From NCBI GenBank assembly GCA_037446395.1, contig JBBIIP010000006.1:53242-117241 (forward strand): DNA of 64,000 nt, written 5' to 3'. Positions 44,878 through 53,023 of the stretch are shown here, piece by piece. The notes under the pieces were generated by a model that had not been told where the DNA came from, ran no database searches, and saw nothing but the letters and a program-made list of their open reading frames with translations. This DNA is from JAAYJT01 sp037446395 (lineage in GTDB: Bacteria; Bacteroidota; Bacteroidia; Bacteroidales; JAAYJT01). A program made the position numbers and the translations under genes. Position 1 is the stretch's first letter; each line of letters begins with the position of its first letter.

Positions 44878-46536
44878 ATGAAAAAATCACTACTCATTGC
44901 CCTGTTGAGTGTTCTCCTGATTCAATCCACTGCCCAGCAATGGGTACAGCAGGCCACAGGATTTACAGCACCATCTCGTGGATTGAGCTATATGCATGCC
45001 GTGAATGCAAATGTTGTTTGGGCTGCCGCATACGACGGCACCAATCCCAACAATGCCATTCAGGAATTCACAAGAACTATTAACGGAGGAACCACCTGGA
45101 CTCCGGGTACAATCCCGGCAGCCGGATGTGCGCTATCCATGATATTTGCCCTTGATGCCAACACCGCTTGGGCGCCACTGTATAGCCCCACCGGCACCCA
45201 CACCGCACAGGGAATTTATAAGACAACGGATGGCGGTTTGAACTGGACGAGGCAGACCTCGGCAACATTTAACCCAGCGGCTGGCGGATTCCCAAATGTT
45301 GTGCATTTTTTCAATGCCAATGAAGGATATTGCCAGGGTGATGCCGTGGGTGGTTACTTTGAAATTTATACAACCACAAACGGTGGAACTACCTGGACGA
45401 GGGTTCCGCAAGCCAATATTCCTTCTCCTTTGGTTGAGGAGTGGGGTGTGGTTGGGTACTATTCTGTGGTTGGAAACACAACCTGGTTTGGCACAAACAA
45501 GGGTAGGGTCTTTAAGTCTGTTGACAAAGGACTAACATGGACTGTTGCCTCAACTCCATTTGCAAACAAATACATTAAGCCTGTGTTTGCAAGTGCTTTG
45601 TATGGAATTGTTCAGGATTTATCTTCAAATACAACCGGAGCGATCGCCAAAACGGAAGACGGGGGTTCCACCTGGACTCTTGTAACTCATTCAGGGCCAC
45701 TCTTCTGGAACGATATAGATTATGTTCCCGGAACTGAAAAAACATTCGTTTCAACAGGTTCTGCCACCGGTTTCACAGGATCAACCTACAGTGTTGATGG
45801 GGGACTGACCTGGACAGCATTTGATGCAACAATCGGGACACAGTATCTCGCAACCTCATGGGTGAGCAACTCAATTGGCTGGGCAGGTGGATTCAGCACC
45901 AATGCAACACAGGGCGGGGTTTTTAAATTTTCCGGAACCATCACAGCGCCAGCGGCTATGATTGCTGTAAACCCCACATCAATCAGCCAGATATTGGTTC
46001 AGGGATCAAGTGTAAACAGAACTTTCTCTATTATTAATGCCGGAACAGCCAACTTGCAGCACACTATCAGTATCCAATATTCAGGTGGTGCCCAAACCTG
46101 GCTGGGCGTGGCTCCTAACCAAGGAACGGTTGTACCACAAGGCTCTCAAACAATTACTGTGAGTTTTAATACTACAGGCCTTGCATTTGGAATCTATAAT
46201 GCCCAAATCAGGATTAGCAGCAACGATCCGAACAACCCGCTGACCATAATACCCGTTACTTTTGATGTACGGGGTGTGGGGGTTGATAACCCAGCCCAGA
46301 GTATCGTTAAATTGTACCCAACTCCTGCCAGCTCAATTCTTAATCTTGAATTGGGCAGTTTGATTCGAACTGTTCAACTATACAATCTTACAGGTCAAAT
46401 AATATCCGAAAAAGATGTCCAAGAAATGCAGGAATGTAAACTAAAAGTCAGCTCTCTGGATAAAGGGATATACTTTATTCGGTTCATTCAACCTTCAGGT
46501 GAATCGTTTACCCGAAAGGTGATCGTTTCCAGATAA
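44878..46536 (+). CDS. Secreted beta-propeller protein with type IX secretion C-terminal domain
   Basis: A 552-residue exported protein. A signal peptide covers about residues 1-19. Six Asp-box/BNR-like motifs follow, such as NGGTTWTPG, DGGLNWTRQ, NGGTTWTRV, DKGLTWTVA, DGGSTWTLV and DGGLTWTAF, indicating a Ycf48-like propeller. An immunoglobulin-like domain (about 355-465; NPTSISQILVQGSSVNRTFS) precedes a type A T9SS sorting domain of about 80 residues: VKLYPTPASSILNLEL, then VQLYNLTGQII, LDKGIYFIRF and the end RKVIVSR. It should be secreted by the Por system and anchored or released at the surface. It has its own promoter and terminator. Ligand or activity unknown. Confidence 0.92.
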   Translation: MKKSLLIALLSVLLIQSTAQQWVQQATGFTAPSRGLSYMHAVNANVVWAAAYDGTNPNNAIQEFTRTINGGTTWTPGTIPAAGCALSMIFALDANTAWAPLYSPTGTHTAQGIYKTTDGGLNWTRQTSATFNPAAGGFPNVVHFFNANEGYCQGDAVGGYFEIYTTTNGGTTWTRVPQANIPSPLVEEWGVVGYYSVVGNTTWFGTNKGRVFKSVDKGLTWTVASTPFANKYIKPVFASALYGIVQDLSSNTTGAIAKTEDGGSTWTLVTHSGPLFWNDIDYVPGTEKTFVSTGSATGFTGSTYSVDGGLTWTAFDATIGTQYLATSWVSNSIGWAGGFSTNATQGGVFKFSGTITAPAAMIAVNPTSISQILVQGSSVNRTFSIINAGTANLQHTISIQYSGGAQTWLGVAPNQGTVVPQGSQTITVSFNTTGLAFGIYNAQIRISSNDPNNPLTIIPVTFDVRGVGVDNPAQSIVKLYPTPASSILNLELGSLIRTVQLYNLTGQIISEKDVQEMQECKLKVSSLDKGIYFIRFIQPSGESFTRKVIVSR

Positions 46537-46560
46537 TTACTGCGGCTGATTTGATAAAAA

Positions 46561-46591
46561 AGGCTACAAGTTTATTAGCCTCTTAATTTTT
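46561..46591. terminator. Terminator between the T9SS cargo gene and argS
   Basis: Stem AGGCTA (46561-46566) with TAGCCT (46576-46581), loop of 9 bases, followed by a T-rich tail; a run of A precedes the stem, so it can work in both directions for the converging genes. Confidence 0.65.
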
Positions 46592-46606
46592 AGAAAAGTC
46601 TCAAGC

Positions 46607-48409
46607 CTACATACGCTCAGGTACCTCGATGCCAAGCAATTGCATTGAGCTTTTAATTATGCGCGCAGTAAGCACTGAAAGTGCAAGGCGAAATTTCGCC
46701 AATTCGGTATTCTTCTCGTGAAGTATCGAAAATTCATGATAAAATTGATTGTATTCTTTGGCCAACTCATAAACAAAATTTGCAACCGTGGCAGGACTTA
46801 GATTTGAGCCTGCCTCTTTCACGATTCCGGGAAATTCGTAAATCAAACGCAATAACTCTTTTTCTTTGTTCGGCAAAGCACCAGGCGCAATCGTTATCAA
46901 CTCTCCAAGGCTCGAGATGGACCATCCTGCCTCGATGGCTTTTCTCCACACCGAACGAATGCGGGCATGCGTGTATTGAATAAACGGCCCGGTATTGCCA
47001 TTGAAGTCTATGGATTCCTGGGGATCGAATAGCATGGTCTTACGCGGATCAACTTTGAGTATGAAATAACCCAATGCGCCCATCCCAAGAATGTTGTATA
47101 GATGGTTTAACTCATCATGCGTAAAGTCATCTGTTTTACCCAGTTCCGTTGTCGTTTTTCTGGCTGTTTCAAACATCTCATCCATGAGTTCATCAGCATC
47201 AACCACCGTACCTTCGCGCGACTTCATTTTGCCCTGTGGAAGTTCAACCATTCCGTATGACAAATGAAATAGTTTTTCAGACCAGCCGAACCCAAGCAGA
47301 GCGAGCACTTTCTTTAGCACATCAAAATGATAGTTTTGCTCATTTCCAACAACATAAACCATCTGCTTTGGTTGATACTTTTCATATCTTGAGCATGCTG
47401 TGCCAATGTCCTGGGTCATATAAACTGAAGTACCATCGGAACGAAGAAGTAGCTTTTCGTCTAGGTTTAGAGTCCGCAAATCGGCCCATACCGATCCATC
47501 TTCCTTTTTGATGAGCTTTCCTCGATTGACACCGTCGGCAACGATATCCTTTCCAAGCAAGTAGGTATTTGATTCATAATCTGTCTGCTCAAATTTAATT
47601 CCCATGCGTTTGTAGGTTCGATCGAAACCATCGTAGACCCAGGAATTCATCATTTGCCATAAACTCCTTACCTTCGGGTCTCCATTTTCCCAAAGCCGGA
47701 GCATTTGCCGGGCATCAGCCATAAGCGTTGACTTGGCTTCAGCATCTTCTGGGGTCAGCCCTGATTCAGTCAGGATGCGAATTTCTTCCTGGTAATGCTT
47801 GTTGAACAATACATAAAATTCACCAACAAAATGATCGCCTTTTTTGCCGGTTGATTCGGGAGTTTCTCCATTGCTCCACCGTTGCCAGGCCAACATTGAT
47901 TTGCAAATGTGTATGCCGCGGTCATTCACCAGATTTAGCCTCACAACACGATGGCCGTTGGCTTTGAGAATTTCAGACAAGCTATGTCCAAGCAGGTTGT
48001 TGCGAATGTGTCCTAAGTGTAAGGGCTTGTTTGTATTCGGAGAACTAAATTCAATCAGCACAGGGTGGTCGGAATCTATCTCTCTAAACCCATAACGCTC
48101 ATTATCAACTACATCAAGCAAGTATTCTATCCATCGTTCCGCCTTTATAGAGATATTAAGAAACCCTTTAATAATATTGAAGTCGCTTACATTATCCGAG
48201 AAATGATACTGCAACCATAAACCTAGTTCTTTCGCAAAGATTTCAGGTTGTTTCAATATGCTTTTCGCGATCCCGAAAACGACAATCGTGAAATCGCCGC
48301 TAAATTCTTTCCTGGTTTTCTGCACCGGCACCTGGTCTGTGGTCAATTGCAAACCATACTCCTTCAGGACAAATTGCAGGGTTGCTTCGCGTAGAAATTC
48401 GTAGAACAT
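46607..48409 (-). CDS. argS: Arginyl-tRNA synthetase
   Basis: A class I synthetase charging tRNA-Arg. I place the start at the ATG at 48409 (600 residues) because an exact -7 box (TAATTTTG, minus strand) spans 48431-48438 and overlaps the longer ATG at 48433. The HIGH motif is HLGH in SSPNTNKPLHLGHIRNNLLG, and the KMSK-type motif is KMKSREG. The N-terminal additional domain and the C-terminal anticodon-binding DALR domain (FIQYTHARIRSVWRKAIEAG, then LSVLTARIIKSSMQLLGIEV at the end) are complete. Confidence 0.96.
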   Translation of the reverse strand: MFYEFLREATLQFVLKEYGLQLTTDQVPVQKTRKEFSGDFTIVVFGIAKSILKQPEIFAKELGLWLQYHFSDNVSDFNIIKGFLNISIKAERWIEYLLDVVDNERYGFREIDSDHPVLIEFSSPNTNKPLHLGHIRNNLLGHSLSEILKANGHRVVRLNLVNDRGIHICKSMLAWQRWSNGETPESTGKKGDHFVGEFYVLFNKHYQEEIRILTESGLTPEDAEAKSTLMADARQMLRLWENGDPKVRSLWQMMNSWVYDGFDRTYKRMGIKFEQTDYESNTYLLGKDIVADGVNRGKLIKKEDGSVWADLRTLNLDEKLLLRSDGTSVYMTQDIGTACSRYEKYQPKQMVYVVGNEQNYHFDVLKKVLALLGFGWSEKLFHLSYGMVELPQGKMKSREGTVVDADELMDEMFETARKTTTELGKTDDFTHDELNHLYNILGMGALGYFILKVDPRKTMLFDPQESIDFNGNTGPFIQYTHARIRSVWRKAIEAGWSISSLGELITIAPGALPNKEKELLRLIYEFPGIVKEAGSNLSPATVANFVYELAKEYNQFYHEFSILHEKNTELAKFRLALSVLTARIIKSSMQLLGIEVPERM

Positions 48410-48430
48410 CTGGATAAAATAATTTGCCTG

Positions 48431-48438
48431 CAAAATTA
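48431..48438 (-). promoter_or_regulatory. -7 promoter box for argS
   Basis: TAATTTTG on the minus strand, an exact match, 22 bases before the preferred argS ATG. A minus-strand TTGG (48461-48464) lies 22 bases further upstream as a possible -33. Confidence 0.5.
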
Positions 48439-48553
48439 AGGTTTTTCCGGACTAAAACTGCCAAGGTTAATGTATTGACTAACAATTTCTTAATTATAAT
48501 CCGTAAGAAAAATGCACATATTCACCTTTTTTTGATGGATATTGTGGCTTTGA

Positions 48554-48584
48554 TTTGCCATTCTGTTTTAAGTAACTACCTTTG
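48554..48584 (+). promoter_or_regulatory. Promoter of the cDPG-synthetase-like gene
   Basis: TTTG at 48554-48557, a 19-base spacer, and TACCTTTG at 48577-48584: a complete -33/-7 pair of the Bacteroidota type. The ATG at 48642 is 57 bases downstream. Confidence 0.75.
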
Positions 48585-48641
48585 TCGTTCCTGATCTGCC
48601 AGAAATCTAAATCTAATAATACTAACCAAAAACCAAACGCA

Positions 48642-49982
48642 ATGAAAAAGAGAGTAATCATAATCGGAGCGGCGGGGCGAGATTTTCATAATTTCAATCG
48701 TTATTTTCGAGGAAATACTGCTTACGAAGTTGTGGCCTTTACTGCGGCGCAAATTCCTGACATTGACGATCGTAAATATCCGGCTGAGCTGGCAGGAAAA
48801 GACCTCTATCCTCATGGCATACCCATCTTTGCCCAGGATGACCTGACTGATCTAATCAGAAAGCACCAAATAGACGACTGCGTTTTCGCTTACAGCGATG
48901 TTTCCTATCAACATGTGATGTGTTTGAGTGCTCAGGTAAATGCTGCCGGCGCAAACTTTGTGCTGCTCGGACCCAATGCAACATATGTTAAAAGCTCAAA
49001 GCCGGTGATAGCAGTATGTGCCGTTCGAACTGGATGCGGAAAGAGCCAGACCTCGCGCCTGATCATCGAAAAACTGATGAAAAAAGGTTTGAAAGTAGTT
49101 GCCGTGCGCCACCCGATGCCCTATGGCGATCTCGTGAAACAAACTGTGCAGCGATTTGCCAAAATTGAAGATCTGAAAAAGCATGATTGTACCATAGAAG
49201 AAATGGAAGAATACGAACCACATGTCGTACGGGGAAACGTAATTTATGCAGGAGTTGACTATGAAAAGATTTTGCGTGCTGCCGAGAATGACCCCGATGG
49301 ATGCGATGTGATTCTATGGGACGGTGGGAATAACGATTTTCCGTTCTTTAAGCCCGACCTGATGGTTACAGTTGCTGATCCGCATCGCGCAGGGCATGAG
49401 CTCAGTTATTATCCAGGCGAAGTAAATCTTCGTATAGCGGATGTAGTTGTAATCAATAAGATTGATACATCCACACCCGAGCACATCAATACAGTGCGCG
49501 AAAGTATCGCCAAAGTCAACCCCACCGCCATTGTCATTGACGGAGCATCACCGATCATGGTTGATGATACCTCTCTCATCCGAGGGAAGCGGGTTCTGGT
49601 GGTTGAAGACGGCCCCACACTTACCCATGGGGAGATGAAAATAGGGGCCGGTATTGTCGCCGCACAAAAATTTGGCGCTTCCGAAATCGTTGATCCACGC
49701 CCATATGTGGTTGGAAAGCTTGCCGAAACTTTCCGCATTTATCCGAATATCGGGAAACTGATGCCTGCCATGGGATATGGCGGACAACAAACAAAAGACC
49801 TGGAATCATCAATTAATGCAACAGAATGCGATGCAGTTATCATTGGAACGCCCATTGATCTAAACCGTATTGTAAAGATTAATAAACCCAACACCCGCGT
49901 TTATTATGATTTGCAGGAAATTGGCAAGCCCGATTTTGATGAGGTGCTGGAAAAATTTGTGCTGGAACACAAACTGAAATAG
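48642..49982 (+). CDS. Cyclic 2,3-diphosphoglycerate synthetase-like P-loop NTPase (COG2403)
   Basis: A 446-residue protein. The start is the ATG at 48642 (MKKRVIIIGAAGRDFHNFNR); a longer frame from 48582 would begin inside the promoter. The N-terminal third is Rossmann-like; the P-loop is RTGCGKSQTSR near residue 126. Later come VRHPMPYGDL, a DGGNNDFPF motif and VVINKIDTS, a GTPase-style base-recognition motif. Archaeal members make cyclic 2,3-diphosphoglycerate, a thermoprotectant. Bacterial members are widespread but their product is not established, so the name denotes only the family. It stands alone with a clear promoter. Confidence 0.85.
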   Translation: MKKRVIIIGAAGRDFHNFNRYFRGNTAYEVVAFTAAQIPDIDDRKYPAELAGKDLYPHGIPIFAQDDLTDLIRKHQIDDCVFAYSDVSYQHVMCLSAQVNAAGANFVLLGPNATYVKSSKPVIAVCAVRTGCGKSQTSRLIIEKLMKKGLKVVAVRHPMPYGDLVKQTVQRFAKIEDLKKHDCTIEEMEEYEPHVVRGNVIYAGVDYEKILRAAENDPDGCDVILWDGGNNDFPFFKPDLMVTVADPHRAGHELSYYPGEVNLRIADVVVINKIDTSTPEHINTVRESIAKVNPTAIVIDGASPIMVDDTSLIRGKRVLVVEDGPTLTHGEMKIGAGIVAAQKFGASEIVDPRPYVVGKLAETFRIYPNIGKLMPAMGYGGQQTKDLESSINATECDAVIIGTPIDLNRIVKINKPNTRVYYDLQEIGKPDFDEVLEKFVLEHKLK

Positions 49983-50196
49983 GAATAAAAGGGTTCAAAC
50001 TGTCACCGCTGCGGTCGGACCCCAGGTATTCGCTGCAATACATTGACATTCAATAATTTTATAATTATTTTCAGGTTGTCGGAAACCAAGTTGATCAACA
50101 AATTCATAAGCAAATACTTATAAAAAATTTGACGAATTGATCTTTGAGCAACCTAAAGCATACTTCTGGGAAAATCACAAATTCTTTTGTTATATA

Positions 50197-50220
50197 AAAG
50201 ACGGCCATACGGCCGTCTTT
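50197..50220. terminator. Bidirectional hairpin terminator
   Basis: Ten-bp stem AAAGACGGCC (50197-50206) with GGCCGTCTTT (50211-50220), loop ATAC, followed by CTTTTC on the plus strand and by TTTTATA on the minus strand. It could insulate the pyrB promoter from upstream reading. Confidence 0.75.
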
Positions 50221-50429
50221 CTTTTCGACAAGAACCGCAAATCTCACATAGCCAAACTCATCACGCAGGCTTCATATTTTATTCAGGCACCGAACATTTG
50301 AGTTGGTTATAGACGTTCCCAAACCACGTTGTAACCCTCAAGCCATGGAGGAATCTTCGCAAGTGAGATTATGACCAGCAATTCAAACCAAAATGTGTTG
50401 AGAATATAGTGCTTATTGTGAATAAGTAT

Positions 50430-50462
50430 TTTGGACAGCCGTTCCTGATTAAGCTATCTTTG
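50430..50462 (+). promoter_or_regulatory. Promoter of pyrB-pyrI
   Basis: TTTG at 50430-50433, a 21-base spacer, and TATCTTTG at 50455-50462 make a near-ideal Bacteroidota RpoD promoter. Transcription should start near 50468, leaving a leader of about 170 bases before pyrB. Confidence 0.8.
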
Positions 50463-50482
50463 TACTCCGAAAATTCTAATGA

Positions 50483-50614
50483 ATGAACTTTTCGGACAAT
50501 AAATATCAGCTCAGACGATTCCTCTCTTTCTTTACCATTTTTCTGGATATTTCATTTGACGACACAAGCTGTCGTTTTTTTTTGCCTGACAATACCTCAT
50601 TTCTGAATTATTAA
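50483..50614 (+). CDS. Putative pyrBI leader peptide (PyrL-like)
   Basis: A 43-codon frame (ATG 50483, TAA 50612-50614) between the promoter and pyrB. It starts about 15 bases after the expected transcription start, holds nine Phe codons, and crosses a pyrimidine-rich stretch (50519-50544). It reads through both arms and the T-run of the intrinsic terminator (50559-50583) and stops 26 bases before the pyrB ATG. The E. coli pyrBI leader peptide (44 residues) has the same layout. There, UTP shortage slows polymerase in U-rich sequence so that the translating ribosome closes up and prevents the terminator from forming. No sequence similarity to the enterobacterial peptide is claimed. A second ATG, 4 bases upstream at 50479 in another frame, gives only 7 codons. 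Confidence 0.55.
   Translation: MNFSDNKYQLRRFLSFFTIFLDISFDDTSCRFFLPDNTSFLNY
50559..50583 (+). terminator. Intrinsic terminator (attenuator) in the pyrB leader
   Basis: Six-bp stem ACGACA (50559-50564) with TGTCGT (50570-50575), loop CAAGC, followed by nine T (50575-50583). It lies downstream of the pyrB promoter and 57 bases upstream of the gene, so it can only act as an attenuator of pyrB. Confidence 0.75.
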
Positions 50615-50640
50615 ACCATTGAATCCAATAATAGTACACC

Positions 50641-51549
50641 ATGATCAACAAAAGCCTCGTTTCAATCAGCGACTATACCAAAGCAGAAATGTTGCGAATT
50701 CTTGACCTTGCCGAGGAATTCGAGAAACAACCCATTCAGAAAATCCTTGAAGGTTTTGTTGTTGCAACCCTCTTTTTTGAGCCATCCACCCGAACGCGGC
50801 TTAGCTTTGAAAGCGCTGTGAACCGGTTGGGGGGAAAGGTAATTGGTTTCAGCGATGCATCTTCGTCGAGTGTGCAAAAAGGGGAGTCACTGTGCGATAC
50901 CATTAAGACGGTGAGTAATTATTGCGACCTGATTGTGATGCGACACCCTCGCGAAGGAAGTGCCCGCTATGCTTCAGAGGTTGCAACAGTGCCTTTAATC
51001 AACGCGGGCGATGGAGCCAACCAACACCCTACCCAGTGCCTGCTCGATATGTATTCGATCAGAAAAACCCAGGGAACACTCGATGAACTGCATGTTGCCT
51101 TTGTTGGAGATCTCAAATATGGACGCACCGTCCACTCACTTGTAATAGCCCTTTGTCAATATAACACCACGTTTCACTTGGTATCGCCCACTGAACTAAA
51201 ACTGCCAAGCTCTGTAAAGATGCACATTAAAGAAAAGAACCTTCAGTACCATCAGTACACGGAGCTTACTGAAGCCATTCCACTGGCTGATATCATCTAT
51301 ATGACCCGAATTCAGAAGGAACGTTTTTCCGATCCAATTGAATATGAGCGCGTTAAAAATGCTTATATCCTGAATAACAATATGCTCTCGGGAGCAAAAC
51401 CAGCCCTAAAAGTATTGCATCCGCTGCCCAGGGTCAATGAAATTTCTACAGACGTTGACAGTAATCAGGCTGCATATTACTTTCAGCAGGCATTGAATGG
51501 TGTATATGTTCGCCAGGCGCTGCTTGCCACCATACTTGGAGTCAAATAG
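50641..51549 (+). CDS. pyrB: Aspartate carbamoyltransferase catalytic subunit
   Basis: A 302-residue ATCase catalytic chain that condenses carbamoyl phosphate and aspartate, the committed step of pyrimidine synthesis. The carbamoyl-phosphate loop STRTR is at residues 49-53 in FFEPSTRTRLSFESAVNRLGG; HPTQCLLDMYSI and HPLPRVNEI are the other key motifs. With the regulatory chain PyrI encoded downstream, the enzyme should be the allosteric c6r6 dodecamer. Expression is likely controlled by the leader described upstream. The gap to pyrI is 179 bases, unusually wide for this pair. Confidence 0.97.
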   Translation: MINKSLVSISDYTKAEMLRILDLAEEFEKQPIQKILEGFVVATLFFEPSTRTRLSFESAVNRLGGKVIGFSDASSSSVQKGESLCDTIKTVSNYCDLIVMRHPREGSARYASEVATVPLINAGDGANQHPTQCLLDMYSIRKTQGTLDELHVAFVGDLKYGRTVHSLVIALCQYNTTFHLVSPTELKLPSSVKMHIKEKNLQYHQYTELTEAIPLADIIYMTRIQKERFSDPIEYERVKNAYILNNNMLSGAKPALKVLHPLPRVNEISTDVDSNQAAYYFQQALNGVYVRQALLATILGVK

Positions 51550-51728
51550 CATTGATTTTTGCCCATGTCAAGCCAAAGTTCTCAGAAAAACGGACAGTGA
51601 AAACAGAAAATTATGAACTAGATTCTTACCATTGTATCTCGCCAAATCCAACAAATCAAATAATAAATTTGATATTCCAGCAATAAAGACGACATCAACC
51701 ATTTTAAACCATTGATAAACAAAATGAA

Positions 51729-52193
51729 ATGAGCCAGGAATTAAGAAAAGAATTAAAAGTGTCGGCCATCGAAAACGGCACTGTAATAGATCATTTACCT
51801 ACCGAGAGTGTATTTCAGGTAGTGAGAATTCTCAATCTCGAAAGGTTTGACACGCAAATACTCATCGGCTCAAACCTAGATAGCCGTAAATATGGCAAGA
51901 AAGGCATTCTCAAGTTAAGCAACCGCTATTTCGAAAAAGATGATATAGATAAAATTGCGCTGGTAGCACCAACGGCCACGCTCATCGTGATTAAAGACTT
52001 CAAGATCATCGAAAAACGACAGGTTGAAATTCCACCCCAAATCAGCAATATTGTAAAGTGCGTAAATCCGAACTGCATCACCAACCACGAAAAGATCAAC
52101 ACCAAGTTTACTGTTATTGACACCGAAGACCTCCGGCTACAATGCCATTATTGCGAAAAAATTACAGCCAACAACAACATTTCCTTTGTATAG
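51729..52193 (+). CDS. pyrI: Aspartate carbamoyltransferase regulatory subunit
   Basis: A 154-residue regulatory chain. The N-terminal nucleotide-binding domain reads VSAIENGTVIDHLPTESVFQ, and the ATP/CTP effector site is formed by this region. The C-terminal zinc domain has the four cysteines in CVNPNC and CHYC. It transmits CTP inhibition and ATP activation to PyrB. The 179-base spacer from pyrB contains no clear promoter or terminator, so cotranscription is likely. Confidence 0.96.
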   Translation: MSQELRKELKVSAIENGTVIDHLPTESVFQVVRILNLERFDTQILIGSNLDSRKYGKKGILKLSNRYFEKDDIDKIALVAPTATLIVIKDFKIIEKRQVEIPPQISNIVKCVNPNCITNHEKINTKFTVIDTEDLRLQCHYCEKITANNNISFV

Positions 52194-52291
52194 TCCACTA
52201 AAATTTGTGGCGATCATTTTTTAACACTACTCATTTTGAACCAAAGAAACAATAATCAAAGTTTCTCGTTTAATCTTAAAAGTGGGTTCTA

Positions 52292-52978
52292 ATGAGCACC
52301 TATATTAAAAAGCTGATCGAGGCCGGCGAAGGCCAGCACCTCGATTTCAAATTTGAAGTAAACGACTCACGGAAGATTGCCCGCTCCCTGGTGGCATTTG
52401 CCAACACCAGTGGAGGAACGCTGCTCATCGGTGTTAAAGACAATGGCGCTATTGCTGGCGTCAGATCAGAAGAAGAATATTATATGCTGCACGCAGCAGC
52501 TACCATGTATTGCCAGCCGGAGATAAAATTTTCGACCCATGAATGGAATATTGACAAGAAAAAAGTGCTCGAAATAACAGTTCAGCATAACCCCGATGCT
52601 TTATTTCGCGCACAGGACGATGATGGAAAATGGCTTGTGTATGTTCGTGTTGGCGATCATAATCTGCAGGCGAATCGGGTATACTTGCAGGCACGCAAAC
52701 GGCGGGAAATGAAAGAAGGTGTTCATCTTGCATATACTGAAAAAGAAAAATTCTTACTCAGCTATTTAAACAGCAACACCACCATCACCCTGGCTAAATT
52801 TATAAAGCTTGCCGTCATCACAAAACGGCAGGCAGAAGGTATCTTAGCCAATTTTATTGCACTTAATATCATTGATCAGGTCATGACCGAAAACGGTTGT
52901 TACTATAAACTCAAAGATGATTTTTCAGATGCCTTATCCCCTCGGCCCAACCTCCCCGAAGGTTTCATCAAGTGGTAG
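52292..52978 (+). CDS. AlbA_2/Schlafen-type putative DNA-binding protein
   Basis: A 228-residue protein. The N-terminal 125 residues are an AlbA_2 (divergent AAA-4/Schlafen core) domain: GEGQHLDFKFEVNDSRKIARS, SLVAFANTSGGTLLIGVKDNG and the ensuing EITVQHNPDAL. The rest resembles a winged helix (LAKFIKLAVITKRQAEGILANF). Such proteins are often annotated as transcriptional regulators, and Schlafen-type cores include nucleases, but no activity is known for this one. It follows pyrI by 98 bases and precedes yaaA by 45, so cotranscription is possible. Confidence 0.82.
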   Translation: MSTYIKKLIEAGEGQHLDFKFEVNDSRKIARSLVAFANTSGGTLLIGVKDNGAIAGVRSEEEYYMLHAAATMYCQPEIKFSTHEWNIDKKKVLEITVQHNPDALFRAQDDDGKWLVYVRVGDHNLQANRVYLQARKRREMKEGVHLAYTEKEKFLLSYLNSNTTITLAKFIKLAVITKRQAEGILANFIALNIIDQVMTENGCYYKLKDDFSDALSPRPNLPEGFIKW

Positions 52979-53023
52979 AGGCAAATTGTATCAGATTATC
53001 GTTTCATAAGGTATATTAAAAGC

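Larger units (their letters stand above)
49983..50640. other. 658-base region upstream of pyrB: hairpin, possible gene remnant, promoter and attenuator
   Basis: The left third has no recognisable content. A frame open from 50110 to the stop at 50299-50301 (about 63 codons, no ATG) reads like protein but matches nothing I know. A strong hairpin sits at 50197-50220. The right third holds the pyrB promoter, a leader reading frame and an intrinsic terminator, listed separately. Confidence 0.5.
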
